Of a stretch of 33,202 bases of DNA, positions 8,264-16,258 are shown one piece after another. The stretch comes from Lentisphaeria bacterium (GTDB lineage Bacteria > Verrucomicrobiota > Lentisphaeria > JABSQK01 > CAJWLW01). The notes beneath the pieces were generated by a model. The model saw only the letters and a program-made list of their open reading frames with translations, was not told the origin of the DNA and did no database searches. Position 1 is the first letter of the stretch; every line of letters starts with the position of its first letter. A program made the position numbers and the translations under genes. The stretch lies in contig JASLZG010000001.1 in the NCBI GenBank assembly GCA_030754995.1, positions 30,796-63,997 of the forward strand. Direction: 5' to 3'.

Positions 8264-10336
8264 TCACCCGCCCAGCACCGTTTGCCGATCTTCGCGCTCC
8301 GCCTCGAGGACGGCGCCGGCCAGTCCTTCCAGCACGGAGGCGGACGCCCAGCAGTGGCCGCAGAACCAGGTTGACGCGGGCGAGCCGTCGTCAAAGCGCT
8401 CCACCAGCAACGCGTCTGTGTAGCAGAAGCGTTCGTTGATGAGTCCGCGCCCGCCCCAGCCGTAGTGCTTCTCGTCCTGCAGGTAGACAGTGAGGCTCCA
8501 GCGGATCGTATCGACCAGGCGCGAAGCGAGATACGGGTCCGAGATATGCCGCACGGCGTACAGGATGCTCGCTGCAACCGCAGTGCCCATGGGGTGGATG
8601 TGGGAATTGTTGACCGAGGTCACGGAGCCGCCCGTGGAACACCAGTTCAGCGACTTGAGCGGCTCGACCTCGTTGACAACGTTGTAGGCGAACTTCCACG
8701 AGAACTCGTAGTCCAGGCCGGTCTGCAGGTCCTGCAAAAAGCGCTCGTCGCCGGTTTGCTCGTGCATGATACGGGCCGCGTTGATCCAGGCGAGAATCCC
8801 TTCCTCGTCGGGGCTCTTGTAGATGTCGTGCGGTCCGCCGCTGGCATCGAATGCCTCGACATGCCGGCGGTAAAAGTCCATGGCTGCGGTGGCGGCTTCG
8901 AGGTACCGATTCTCTCCGGTGATCCCGTACAGCGTCGCCAGGGCGGGGGTGAACCAGCAGCCGCTGAAACCGTCGCTGTCGAGGATGCTGCCGTCGTCCT
9001 CGCTGTAGGTGTAGCCGAAGCCGCCGGCCGCGGTCTGCGTGTCGACGACGTGATCCAGTACGCGATTGGCCGCTGCGCGCCAGGCCGGCTGATCGATCCC
9101 GGCGTCCTTTTCGAGCTGGTAGGCGAGCAGGAGATAATGACAGGCCTGACCGTTCACGTACCCGGAATGCCCCGGGTTCTCCAGGCAGGGATACCACCAG
9201 CCGCGGGTGTTCCACTGTTTTTCGACTGAATTGTAGCTCTCGAAAAACAGCGTGCTTTGGGCCGAGATCGCGTTCTCCGCAATATTCGAAAGTACGCCGC
9301 GGGCGCAGGCCAGCCACTGTTCGTTTCCCAGTTGCCGGCCGGCCACCAGCAGGGGATAGGCCGCCATTGTGCCGCCGCACCAACCGGTCAGGAAGTTGTT
9401 GTCGACTTCCTCCTGTATACGGGTCGTGTTTTTGAAGATTGTGGTGTCGAAATTCACCCCGGCCGGGTTGTAGGCTTCGTCGACCAGGGCCTGGGCGATG
9501 GCCGGCACGGCGTCGGCGACCGAACCGGCATCCCCGACCTCATCGTGGAGGAATGCATAGGCCTCACGCAGCAGCCGGCCGGCCGCCCGGTGCCGGGCAT
9601 CGTGTGTGAAACAGAACAGGAAGAAGTCGGACTCGACCGGCGCCCGGTCCAGGTCGACATAACCTTCCGGCCGGCTCACGAAGTTGCGACCCGACAGGCA
9701 GCAGTAGACATAGGGCGCGTTCATGAACCCGAGCGAGAACGTCAGGCGCCGCGGCGCCGCCGCGTTGATGCCGATGCCGTTCTTCTCCGCGACTCCGCCG
9801 CCGGCGTCGATGCTGACATCCCGGCCGCCCATGGCGTAGACCCGGTTGCCGGAGATCACCGACGTCGTGCCGTGGCTCGAGCGGTCGGCGCGCACCAGCC
9901 ATTCGTCCGCCCGCCACGGCTTTGACTTCACGTACTCGCCATCGTCAACCAGCTGTGGATAGGTGGCGTCCGGACTGTTGCCGCCGCGGTTGTTGCCGTA
10001 CATGAACGCCGGGACGAAGGCGAAGCCGTCCTCCTCCTCGGGCAGGGTCCAGACGAGACGGACCATGCAATGTCCGCGGCCCGAGGCCCGGAACTTTCCG
10101 GTGAGCCCGGCCCCACTCGCGGTCATGTCCAGGCACACCTCGACCTGTTCCTCGGCACAGTGGAAATGCACGCGAACACCGGCATCATGTTTTTCGACGC
10201 GGCCCGCTTCGCAGCGGCGCCGCACCAGGTTGTTGGCGGGCCGGATCACACTGGCGGTGAGCGCCCCTGCCGGGCAGGCGTCCAGCAGCACTGCGATGCG
10301 CGACGGATCCTCCTTTTTCAGCTCGAGCTCGTGCAT
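8264..10336 (-). CDS. Unidentified six-hairpin (alpha/alpha-toroid) protein, putative glycosidase
   Basis: I do not recognise a named family for this protein (690 residues from the chosen start). The track extends to 10474, but the extra 46 residues look non-coding. The ATG at 10336 (MHELELKKED) has an AGGGAAA stretch upstream and is preferred. Roughly the first 250 residues look beta-rich. The rest is helical, with the repeated small and aromatic residues of (alpha/alpha)6 barrels: NNFLTGWCGGTMAAYP, GYVNGQACHYLLLAYQL, GGFGYTYSEDDGS, GILAWINAARIMHEQTGDERF, STWFCGHCWASASVLEGL. That fold includes GH127 and GH88/GH105 enzymes. Its place directly before the two GH127 genes fits a role in the same glycan route. 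No signal peptide is visible. The glycosidase role is inference. Confidence 0.7.
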   Translation of the reverse strand: MHELELKKEDPSRIAVLLDACPAGALTASVIRPANNLVRRRCEAGRVEKHDAGVRVHFHCAEEQVEVCLDMTASGAGLTGKFRASGRGHCMVRLVWTLPEEEDGFAFVPAFMYGNNRGGNSPDATYPQLVDDGEYVKSKPWRADEWLVRADRSSHGTTSVISGNRVYAMGGRDVSIDAGGGVAEKNGIGINAAAPRRLTFSLGFMNAPYVYCCLSGRNFVSRPEGYVDLDRAPVESDFFLFCFTHDARHRAAGRLLREAYAFLHDEVGDAGSVADAVPAIAQALVDEAYNPAGVNFDTTIFKNTTRIQEEVDNNFLTGWCGGTMAAYPLLVAGRQLGNEQWLACARGVLSNIAENAISAQSTLFFESYNSVEKQWNTRGWWYPCLENPGHSGYVNGQACHYLLLAYQLEKDAGIDQPAWRAAANRVLDHVVDTQTAAGGFGYTYSEDDGSILDSDGFSGCWFTPALATLYGITGENRYLEAATAAMDFYRRHVEAFDASGGPHDIYKSPDEEGILAWINAARIMHEQTGDERFLQDLQTGLDYEFSWKFAYNVVNEVEPLKSLNWCSTGGSVTSVNNSHIHPMGTAVAASILYAVRHISDPYLASRLVDTIRWSLTVYLQDEKHYGWGGRGLINERFCYTDALLVERFDDGSPASTWFCGHCWASASVLEGLAGAVLEAEREDRQTVLGG

Positions 10337-10546
10337 GGGATTTCCCTGATCATTTCGTTCGTTCAAATTCAACGATGAACTGCCGCCGGCGTTCACGACG
10401 TACCGTTCAGCGTTTCCGCAACATCGCCCGGAGCGGACTTGCCGCCGCTCCGGACTCCCCCAGTGGTGCGGCAAACAGCATGCAGTCGCCGGGCGGCCAT
10501 GGAACGGGTGATGTCGATCCAGTCGCTCACGGGCAGTGTTTCGGGC
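10337..10546 (-). other. Gap with possible remnant of a cyclase-family gene start
   Basis: This 210-base stretch separates the dehydrogenase operon from the GH127 cluster. Just after the upstream stop, a GTG at 10530 reads VSDWIDITRSM. This resembles the start of kynurenine-formamidase-like cyclases, which often begin xxWIDITrPL. A one-base shift then reads PWPPGDCMLFAAPLGESGAA up to a TGA at 10407, recalling the WPGD that follows in that family. It may be the truncated, frameshifted 5' end of an operon gene, but the match is very short. Confidence 0.25.
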
Positions 10547-11494
10547 TCATAGAAGGTCCCGCTCCTCCAGGTAGGCGAGCTGGTGGACGATCTGGCGGTC
10601 GCGGGCGTCGATCAGGGCCTGCGGGTCGCGCGCGCTCCAGTCGTAGAAGCCCCGGCCGCTCTTCATGCCCAGCTCACCGCGGGCGACGCTGTCGGCGAGC
10701 GCCGGGACCGGCTCGGGGTGGTTGCAGAGCGCCGCCGGCAGATACTGATGAATCGTCTCGATCAGATCGAGGCCGACCAGGTCCATATTTTCGAGCGGCC
10801 CGACCGCCGCTAACCGCAGGCCGAAGGTCAGCCGCGCCACGCGGTCGATGTCGGCCGGGGAGGCGACGCCGCATTCAACCAGGTAGATCGCTTCACGCCA
10901 AAGCGCATGCAGCATGCGATTGCCAATGAAGCCCGGCACGTCTTTTTCAACGCGCACCGGGATCTTGCCGATCGCCTCGATCAGTTCGCAAACCCGGTCC
11001 ATGACACGGTCAAGCGTCTGCTCGCCGCGGACGACCTCGACCAACGGCATCAGGTGCGGCGGATTCCAGAAGTGCGTTCCCACCAGCTGCTCGGCGCAGC
11101 CGCTTTGGCGGCCCAGTTCCGTGATGCTCAGGCCGCTGGTGGTGGTGATAAAGATCGCCCCGCGCCGCTGGCAGCCGGCCAACCGCTGGAACAGGTCCAC
11201 CTTCTGTTCCATCTCTTCGGCAATGCAGTCCATGACCAGGTCGGCCTGCTCATCAAGCTGGTGCAGGTCGTGCCCGGAGCGGATCACGCCGCCGGATTGC
11301 GGCGGCGGCCCGACATGCGACTGCATCCAGTCTTCAAGCGTTGCCAGTGTCTGCTGCACCGCCTGCAGCTTGTCCGGGTTTCTGCCCCAAAGCAGAACCT
11401 CGTAGCCGCTGCGCTTGAAGGCAACCGCGGCCGCGGCGCCCATCTGACCGATTCCGCAAATGCCGATTCGGTGAATCTCCAGGCTTGCTGCCAT
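10547..11494 (-). CDS. 3-hydroxyacyl-CoA dehydrogenase-family NAD-dependent oxidoreductase
   Basis: This protein has 315 residues from ATG 11494; the longer track start adds 17 unlikely residues inside the SDR gene. The Rossmann motif GICGIGQMG begins at residue 11. The catalytic set of the family is present: Ser120 (TTTSG), His141 in THFWNPPHLMPLVEVV, Glu153, and Asn192 in VPGFIGNRML. A helical C-terminal domain follows, so it is a complete single-function enzyme. Family members oxidise 3-hydroxyacyl-CoA, but also L-gulonate or L-carnitine. No acyl-CoA genes surround it, so a sugar-acid or hydroxy-acid substrate is more likely. It starts four bases after the SDR stop, with GGAAGAA upstream, and ends the six-gene operon. 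Family is firm, substrate unknown. Confidence 0.85.
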   Translation of the reverse strand: MAASLEIHRIGICGIGQMGAAAAVAFKRSGYEVLLWGRNPDKLQAVQQTLATLEDWMQSHVGPPPQSGGVIRSGHDLHQLDEQADLVMDCIAEEMEQKVDLFQRLAGCQRRGAIFITTTSGLSITELGRQSGCAEQLVGTHFWNPPHLMPLVEVVRGEQTLDRVMDRVCELIEAIGKIPVRVEKDVPGFIGNRMLHALWREAIYLVECGVASPADIDRVARLTFGLRLAAVGPLENMDLVGLDLIETIHQYLPAALCNHPEPVPALADSVARGELGMKSGRGFYDWSARDPQALIDARDRQIVHQLAYLEERDLL

Positions 11495-11498
11495 GCGG

Positions 11499-12326
11499 TT
11501 ATTCTTCCCGTTTCGGCGGCGCCACGGAGATACCTTCGAGCCCACCGCTCACCCGCCAGACTTCGCCGGTGACCCAGGATGCCGCGTCGCTGCAGAGGAA
11601 GGCCACGGTGGAGGCGATGTCTGTCGGTTCGCCCCAGCGCCCGAGCGGCACGGCGGTGCGGATGCGCTCGATCATCTCGTCCTCGGTCAGGTTCAGCGAC
11701 TGGCAGCGCTGGGCCATGACCTTCTTGTTGAACTCGGTGTAGACCGGGCCCGGGCTCACGGCATTGACCCGGACCCCGTAGGCGGCCAACTCCAGTGCCA
11801 GGGTCCTGGTCAGGCTGATCACGCCGGCTTTTGAGACATTGTATGAAGCCACCAGGGCGGGCGGGCTGTGGCCGTTCATCGAGGCAAGGTTGACGATGGC
11901 GCCGGACTCCTGGCGTTCCATCTGGCGGGCGGCGGCGCGACAGCAATTGAAGGTGCCGGTGATATTCACATCGAGCACGCGCTGCCACTCATCGTCGCTG
12001 AGTTCGACGATCGGCATCACCTTCTGGCCGAGGCCGGCGCTGTTCACCAGGATGTCGAGCCGGCCGTGGGTGGCCACGACCTGTGCCATGACATCGTCGA
12101 CCTGGCCGCTGTCGGTGACATCCAGCCGCATCGCCGCCGCGGTGCTGCCGGCCTGGCACAACGTGTCGGCCGCCGCCTGTGTTTTCTCGAGCTGCAGGTC
12201 GGCCAGCGTCACCGCGGCACCGGCCGCGGCCAGCTGCTCGGCAATTGCCAGCCCAAGGCCCTGGGCGGCGCCGGTGACGACGGCAACCATCCCGTCGACC
12301 GAAAATTCTGTGCCTGGTAGACTCAT
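11499..12326 (-). CDS. Short-chain dehydrogenase/reductase (SDR), copy 1
   Basis: A 275-residue classical SDR, an NAD(P)-dependent alcohol or sugar oxidoreductase. The cofactor motif is VTGAAQGLGLAIAEQL. VNSAG is at about residue 95, and the catalytic residues are Ser149, Tyr162 and Lys166 (SYNVSK). The C-terminus has VSGGLEGI. The start is ATG 12326, whose ATGA overlaps the aldolase stop, so translation is probably coupled; GAGGAGAT lies just upstream. The longer track start lies within the aldolase gene and is rejected. The second SDR in the operon is only distantly similar, so the two probably act at different steps. The substrate may be a sugar, sugar acid or polyol; it cannot be read from the sequence. 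Confidence 0.87.
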   Translation of the reverse strand: MSLPGTEFSVDGMVAVVTGAAQGLGLAIAEQLAAAGAAVTLADLQLEKTQAAADTLCQAGSTAAAMRLDVTDSGQVDDVMAQVVATHGRLDILVNSAGLGQKVMPIVELSDDEWQRVLDVNITGTFNCCRAAARQMERQESGAIVNLASMNGHSPPALVASYNVSKAGVISLTRTLALELAAYGVRVNAVSPGPVYTEFNKKVMAQRCQSLNLTEDEMIERIRTAVPLGRWGEPTDIASTVAFLCSDAASWVTGEVWRVSGGLEGISVAPPKREE

Positions 12327-13081
12327 GAACGTATCTCCTCGAGGAATGCCGTTGAGGCGTTGGTCATGCATTTGATCGCGTGCGACGCGATGTAGCGGGC
12401 GCCGAGATCGATGAAGCGTTTTGCGGCTTCGCTGTCCACCGTGATGCAGCCGGCGATCTTGCCGGCTTCGGCGATGCGCCGGATCGACGTGGTGACCAGC
12501 TCCTGCACCCGGCGGTCACCGACGCGGCCGGGAATGCCGAGACTGTTCGAAAGATCGACCGGGCCGAGGTAATAGATGTCGATGCCCTCGACCGCCAGCA
12601 GCTTGTCGAGGTTGTTCACGGCATCTATGTGCTCGATGTGGGCGATGACCATGGTCTCGCGATTGGCCGTTTCGGTCTTGTCGGCGATCGGGCCTTGCAA
12701 GCCGTAGCCGAGCGCCCGGACGCCGGCGAGTCCGCGTTCGCCCTGCGGCCCGTACTTGCAGGCGGCGACGGCAGCGCCCCCGTCCGCCGCGGTATTGATG
12801 TCGGGGATGTGTACGGCCTGGGCGCCGATGTCCAGGGCGCGCAGGAGCAAGTGCGGCGAATTGTGTGTGACCCGGATGACCGGCGTCACCCCGGCGAGCT
12901 CGGCCGCGCGCACCATCTCCTCGGCGGCACCGATGTCGATCGGGCCATGCTCCATGTCGATGACGACAAAGTCGAACCCGGTCATCGCGATGATCTCCGT
13001 CAACTTGGCTGACGGGATATAGACGAAACTGCCGACCACCACCTGGCCGTCATCCAGTTTCTGTTTCATCTGGTTAATCAT
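12323..13081 (-). CDS. HpcH/HpaI-family class II aldolase, copy 1
   Basis: A 252-residue protein from ATG 13081, which has AAAGGAGA upstream and overlaps the SDR stop by eight bases. The family cleaves 2-keto-3-deoxy acids to pyruvate and an aldehyde; members act on 2-keto-3-deoxy-L-rhamnonate (YfaU), 2-keto-3-deoxy-glucarate and homoprotocatechuate products. The residues known from HpaI fall at nearly the same numbers: His45 (IDMEHGP), Arg70 (VIRV), metal ligands Glu150 (IAHIEH) and Asp176 (GPVDLS). It should be an active metal-dependent pyruvate aldolase. Set among sugar dehydrogenases, it most likely splits a keto-deoxy sugar acid. The exact sugar is not readable, and no dehydratase making such a substrate is in the window. 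Confidence 0.88.
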   Translation of the reverse strand: MINQMKQKLDDGQVVVGSFVYIPSAKLTEIIAMTGFDFVVIDMEHGPIDIGAAEEMVRAAELAGVTPVIRVTHNSPHLLLRALDIGAQAVHIPDINTAADGGAAVAACKYGPQGERGLAGVRALGYGLQGPIADKTETANRETMVIAHIEHIDAVNNLDKLLAVEGIDIYYLGPVDLSNSLGIPGRVGDRRVQELVTTSIRRIAEAGKIAGCITVDSEAAKRFIDLGARYIASHAIKCMTNASTAFLEEIRS

Positions 13082-13859
13082 TCGCTGTCTCCTTTGACCC
13101 GTAAGGCCATGGTATCTGCGACCACAGCCCGCCGTCGACGTAGAGTGTCTGGCCGGCGATGAATTGGGCCTTGTCACCGGCCAGAAAGACGACCGCATCG
13201 GCGACATCTTCGACCTGCCCGACCCGGCCGAGGGGGGTCAGCGGGCTCCAGGTCCCGGCGTAATCCGGGCTCTCATCCCGGGTCCGCTCGATCTCGATGC
13301 AACCGGGGGCCACGCAGTTGACCCGAATGCCGTATCGTCCCAGTTCGACCGCTGCGACAAGGGTGAATTGTTCGATTCCGCCTTTCGCCGCACAGTAGTC
13401 CACCAGGTTCGGGAACGGCGCCTTGTTGGCACCGGACCCGATGTTGACGATGGTGCCGCCGCCCCGGTCTTTCATGATCAACGCCGCCTGCTGGGTGCAG
13501 AGGAAGGTGCCCTTGAGGTTGGTGCGGATGGTCCGGTCCCAGTCTTTCTCTTCAAGCTCGAGCAATGGCGCCCACGTCTGCACGCCGGCATTGTTGACCA
13601 GCAGATCGAGGCGGTCGGCGGCTTCCATGTGTTGCGCCAACATCTGCTTGACGGCGTCCGAGTTGCCGACGTCGCCGCCGCCGACCCAGCACGTCCCGCC
13701 GCTGTTGCGGATCGTCGACGCCGTTTCATGGGCGCCTTGCTCGTCACGGTTGTAGTTGACCGTGACCGACCATCCGGCGCCCGCCAGGCCAATGGCAATG
13801 CCGCGGCCAACGCCCTTGCTGGCACCGGTGACCAGTGCACATTTACCATTTGATTCCAT
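13074..13859 (-). CDS. Short-chain dehydrogenase/reductase (SDR), copy 2
   Basis: A 261-residue classical SDR similar to glucose 1-dehydrogenase and 3-oxoacyl-ACP reductase types. Motifs: VTGASKGVGRGIAIGL for the cofactor, VNNAG near residue 90, and catalytic Ser142, Tyr155 and Lys159 (YCAAKGG). YVDGGLW is near the C-terminus. Its ATG at 13859 follows immediately after the TGA of the Gfo/Idh gene, and its own stop overlaps the aldolase start by eight bases. It is therefore the third gene of a translationally coupled chain. In a sugar-acid route it would oxidise a sugar or reduce a keto acid; the direction and substrate are inference. Confidence 0.87.
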   Translation of the reverse strand: MESNGKCALVTGASKGVGRGIAIGLAGAGWSVTVNYNRDEQGAHETASTIRNSGGTCWVGGGDVGNSDAVKQMLAQHMEAADRLDLLVNNAGVQTWAPLLELEEKDWDRTIRTNLKGTFLCTQQAALIMKDRGGGTIVNIGSGANKAPFPNLVDYCAAKGGIEQFTLVAAVELGRYGIRVNCVAPGCIEIERTRDESPDYAGTWSPLTPLGRVGQVEDVADAVVFLAGDKAQFIAGQTLYVDGGLWSQIPWPYGSKETAND

Positions 13860-15020
13860 TCACATCTCAACCCAGGAGGCGCCGTCGGCAGCCGAGGTCA
13901 CGGCGCCATGGATGAACTGCATGCCACGCACGCCGTCGTAGACGGTGGGAAAGTTGTATGCCTCCGTCTTCATCGGCTCGCCGTCGAGATGGCAGCGGAT
14001 CGCCTCGGCAATGCCGCAGTAGATGGTGGCAAACGCTTCCAGGTAGCCCTCCGGGTGGCCGCTCGGGACGCGGCTGCAATCGACCGCCGGCTCCGACAGG
14101 TAGCCCTGGCCACGGGCCAGCGTCCGGCGCGGTTCACCGTACTTGTACAGGTCGAGATAGTTGGGGTTCTCCTGGGCCCAGCGGATGGCGCCCTCGGAGC
14201 CGTACACACGCAGGATCAGGCCGTTCTCTTCGCCGGTCGCCACCTGGCTGATCGACAGCACCCCCTTGCCGCCGCCCTTGAAGCGCAGCAGTGCATTGAC
14301 GTCCTCGTCCAGCACGCGGTCGGGAAGAAACGTGCTTTTGTCGGCGCACAGTTCGGTGATCGGGTCGCCGGTGACGTATTCGAGCAGGTTGACGCAGTGG
14401 GTGCCGACGTCTCCCAGCGTGCCGCCGGCGCCGGACTGCGCGGGGTCGACGCGCCAAGCCGCCTGTTTCTGGCCCAGTTTCTCGTGCGGCACCATCAGGA
14501 AATCCTGCAGGTACTCGACAATTACCTTGCGTACGGTGCCCATCTGCCCGGACTGGAAGAGGTGCCGCGCATGGCGGACCATCGGGTGGCCGGTGTAGTT
14601 GTGGGTGAGTCCAAACACCAGGCCGCTCTGCTCGACGAGCTGCGCCAGGTCCCTTGCCTCATCGAGGCTGAACGTCATCGGCTTGTCGCAGACGACGTGC
14701 AGACCGGCGGCGAGAAAGGTCTTGGCGATGTCGAAATGGAGGTTGTTCGGGGTGACGATACTGACGAAATCGATCCGTTCGCCGACCGGCAGCGCGGCTT
14801 CGGCAGCGGCCATTTCCTGGTAGGTCGCGTAGCACCGGTCCGGGTCCAGGTAGAGTGCCGCGCCGGTCCGTTTCGTGTTGTCGAAGTCACGCGAAAAGCA
14901 ACCCGCGACCATTTCGATCTGCCCGTCCATCGCCGCCGCCAGCCGGTGTACCGCGCCGATAAACGCCCCTTCGCCGCCGCCGACCATGCCCATTCTCAAT
15001 TTGCGTTGCCATGAGTCCAT
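13860..15020 (-). CDS. Gfo/Idh/MocA-family sugar oxidoreductase
   Basis: A 386-residue NAD(P)-dependent dehydrogenase of the family that includes glucose-fructose oxidoreductase and inositol dehydrogenase. The N-terminal Rossmann domain has GMVGGGEGAFIG and SIVTPNNLH. The family EKP motif appears as CDKPM, with Lys113. The second domain has GGTLGDVGTHCVNL, giving the usual Asp203/His207 pair. No signal peptide is present. AAGGAG lies about nine bases upstream of ATG 15020. It sits 30 bases downstream of the isomerase-like gene and abuts the SDR. Members act on inositols, glycosides, uronates and other cyclic sugars. Context suggests oxidation of a sugar released by the surrounding glycosidases. 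Confidence 0.9.
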   Translation of the reverse strand: MDSWQRKLRMGMVGGGEGAFIGAVHRLAAAMDGQIEMVAGCFSRDFDNTKRTGAALYLDPDRCYATYQEMAAAEAALPVGERIDFVSIVTPNNLHFDIAKTFLAAGLHVVCDKPMTFSLDEARDLAQLVEQSGLVFGLTHNYTGHPMVRHARHLFQSGQMGTVRKVIVEYLQDFLMVPHEKLGQKQAAWRVDPAQSGAGGTLGDVGTHCVNLLEYVTGDPITELCADKSTFLPDRVLDEDVNALLRFKGGGKGVLSISQVATGEENGLILRVYGSEGAIRWAQENPNYLDLYKYGEPRRTLARGQGYLSEPAVDCSRVPSGHPEGYLEAFATIYCGIAEAIRCHLDGEPMKTEAYNFPTVYDGVRGMQFIHGAVTSAADGASWVEM

Positions 15021-15050
15021 GCTGTTGTTCTCCTTGTCCTGTGAGTGGGT

Positions 15051-16100
15051 TCAGCCCAAGCCGAGGATTTCGCGATTGCTGTCGTGGTCACTGTCACCGC
15101 CGGCGAAGTCATCGAATGTGACATCGGTTGTTTCGATGATATGATCGAGGATGAATGGCACCGCTTCCGCCGCGCCCTGGTCCGGGCTCTTGACGCAGCA
15201 TTCCCATTCGAGGACCGCCCAGCCATCGTAGCCGGCCTCGGAGAGCAGCGTGAAGACGCGCCGGAAATCCACCTGGCCGTCGCCGAGCGAGCGGAACCTG
15301 CCGGCCCGGCCGGCCCACGATTCGTAGCCGCCATAGACCCCGACGCGACCTGATGGATTGAACTCGGCGTCTTTGACGTGGAAGCCGCTGATGCGACTGC
15401 CGTAGAGCTCGATGAAGTGGAGGTAATCGAGTTGTTGCAGCAGGAAATGACTGGGATCGTAATTGATGCATGCGGCCGGATGATCGGAGGTGTGCTTGAG
15501 GAACCGCTCGAAGGTCGCGCCGTCGTAAATGTCGGAACCCGGGTGCAGCTCATATCCCAGGACACAGCCGTTGTCGGCCGCCTCATCAAGCAGCGGCAGC
15601 CAGCGCCGGGCCAGCTCGGTGAAGGCTTCCTCGATGATGCCGGCCGGCCGCTGGGGCCACGGATAGGTCATGTGCCAGGCGAAGCCGCCGGAGAGTACCG
15701 GGATATTGCGGATTCCGAAGTTGGCCGACGCACGAATGCATTTCTGCAGCTCGGCGGTCGCCCAATCGGTTCTTTCCTGGCCGCGCAGCCCGGGTGGGTG
15801 GAAGGCATCGAACATGGTTTCGTAGGCCGGATGCACCGCGATCACCTGGCCGGCGAGGTAGCCGGGGATCTCCGTGGCTTCCAGCCCCATCGCTGCCAGG
15901 GTTCCCTGGTACTCTTCGCAGTAGTCCTTGGAGTCGGCCGCCTGGTCGATATCGATCACCCGGCCGTCCCACCCGGGAACCTGGATGCCCTTGTATCCCA
16001 GCCCGGCGGCCCACGGGCCGATGTTTTCGAGACAGTCGTACGGCGCTTCGTCACGCAGGAACTGGGCAAGGAAAACTGCGGGCCCTTTCATCTTACTCAT
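15051..16100 (-). CDS. Sugar phosphate isomerase/epimerase-like TIM barrel
   Basis: A 349-residue xylose-isomerase-like barrel (AP-endonuclease-2 family). The ATG at 16100 has AAAGGAG upstream; the 45 extra track residues are non-coding. Acidic and histidine residues on successive strands form the expected metal site: GYELHPGSD, INYDPSHF, SGFHVKDAEF and AVLEWE. Such proteins isomerise or epimerise sugars and keto-sugars, or act in inositol-type and oxidised-glycoside routes next to Gfo/Idh dehydrogenases. That pairing is seen here, with a 30-base gap. It is the first gene of the compact six-gene operon; any promoter should be in the 16101-16289 gap. The reaction is not predictable from sequence alone. 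Confidence 0.88.
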   Translation of the reverse strand: MSKMKGPAVFLAQFLRDEAPYDCLENIGPWAAGLGYKGIQVPGWDGRVIDIDQAADSKDYCEEYQGTLAAMGLEATEIPGYLAGQVIAVHPAYETMFDAFHPPGLRGQERTDWATAELQKCIRASANFGIRNIPVLSGGFAWHMTYPWPQRPAGIIEEAFTELARRWLPLLDEAADNGCVLGYELHPGSDIYDGATFERFLKHTSDHPAACINYDPSHFLLQQLDYLHFIELYGSRISGFHVKDAEFNPSGRVGVYGGYESWAGRAGRFRSLGDGQVDFRRVFTLLSEAGYDGWAVLEWECCVKSPDQGAAEAVPFILDHIIETTDVTFDDFAGGDSDHDSNREILGLG

Positions 16101-16258
16101 GGATTGCTCCTTTCGTAGTAAGTTTGGGTTGTCTGGAATACGTGGCAGTTCACCCCAACAATGGGGGTCATTTGGACATGCTGCTGGAGAGGCATGTTTT
16201 CCGGCAAACACTAATGGCGACCAACCGGAATTCAATTGATCAGGCCGGATAAATGCTT

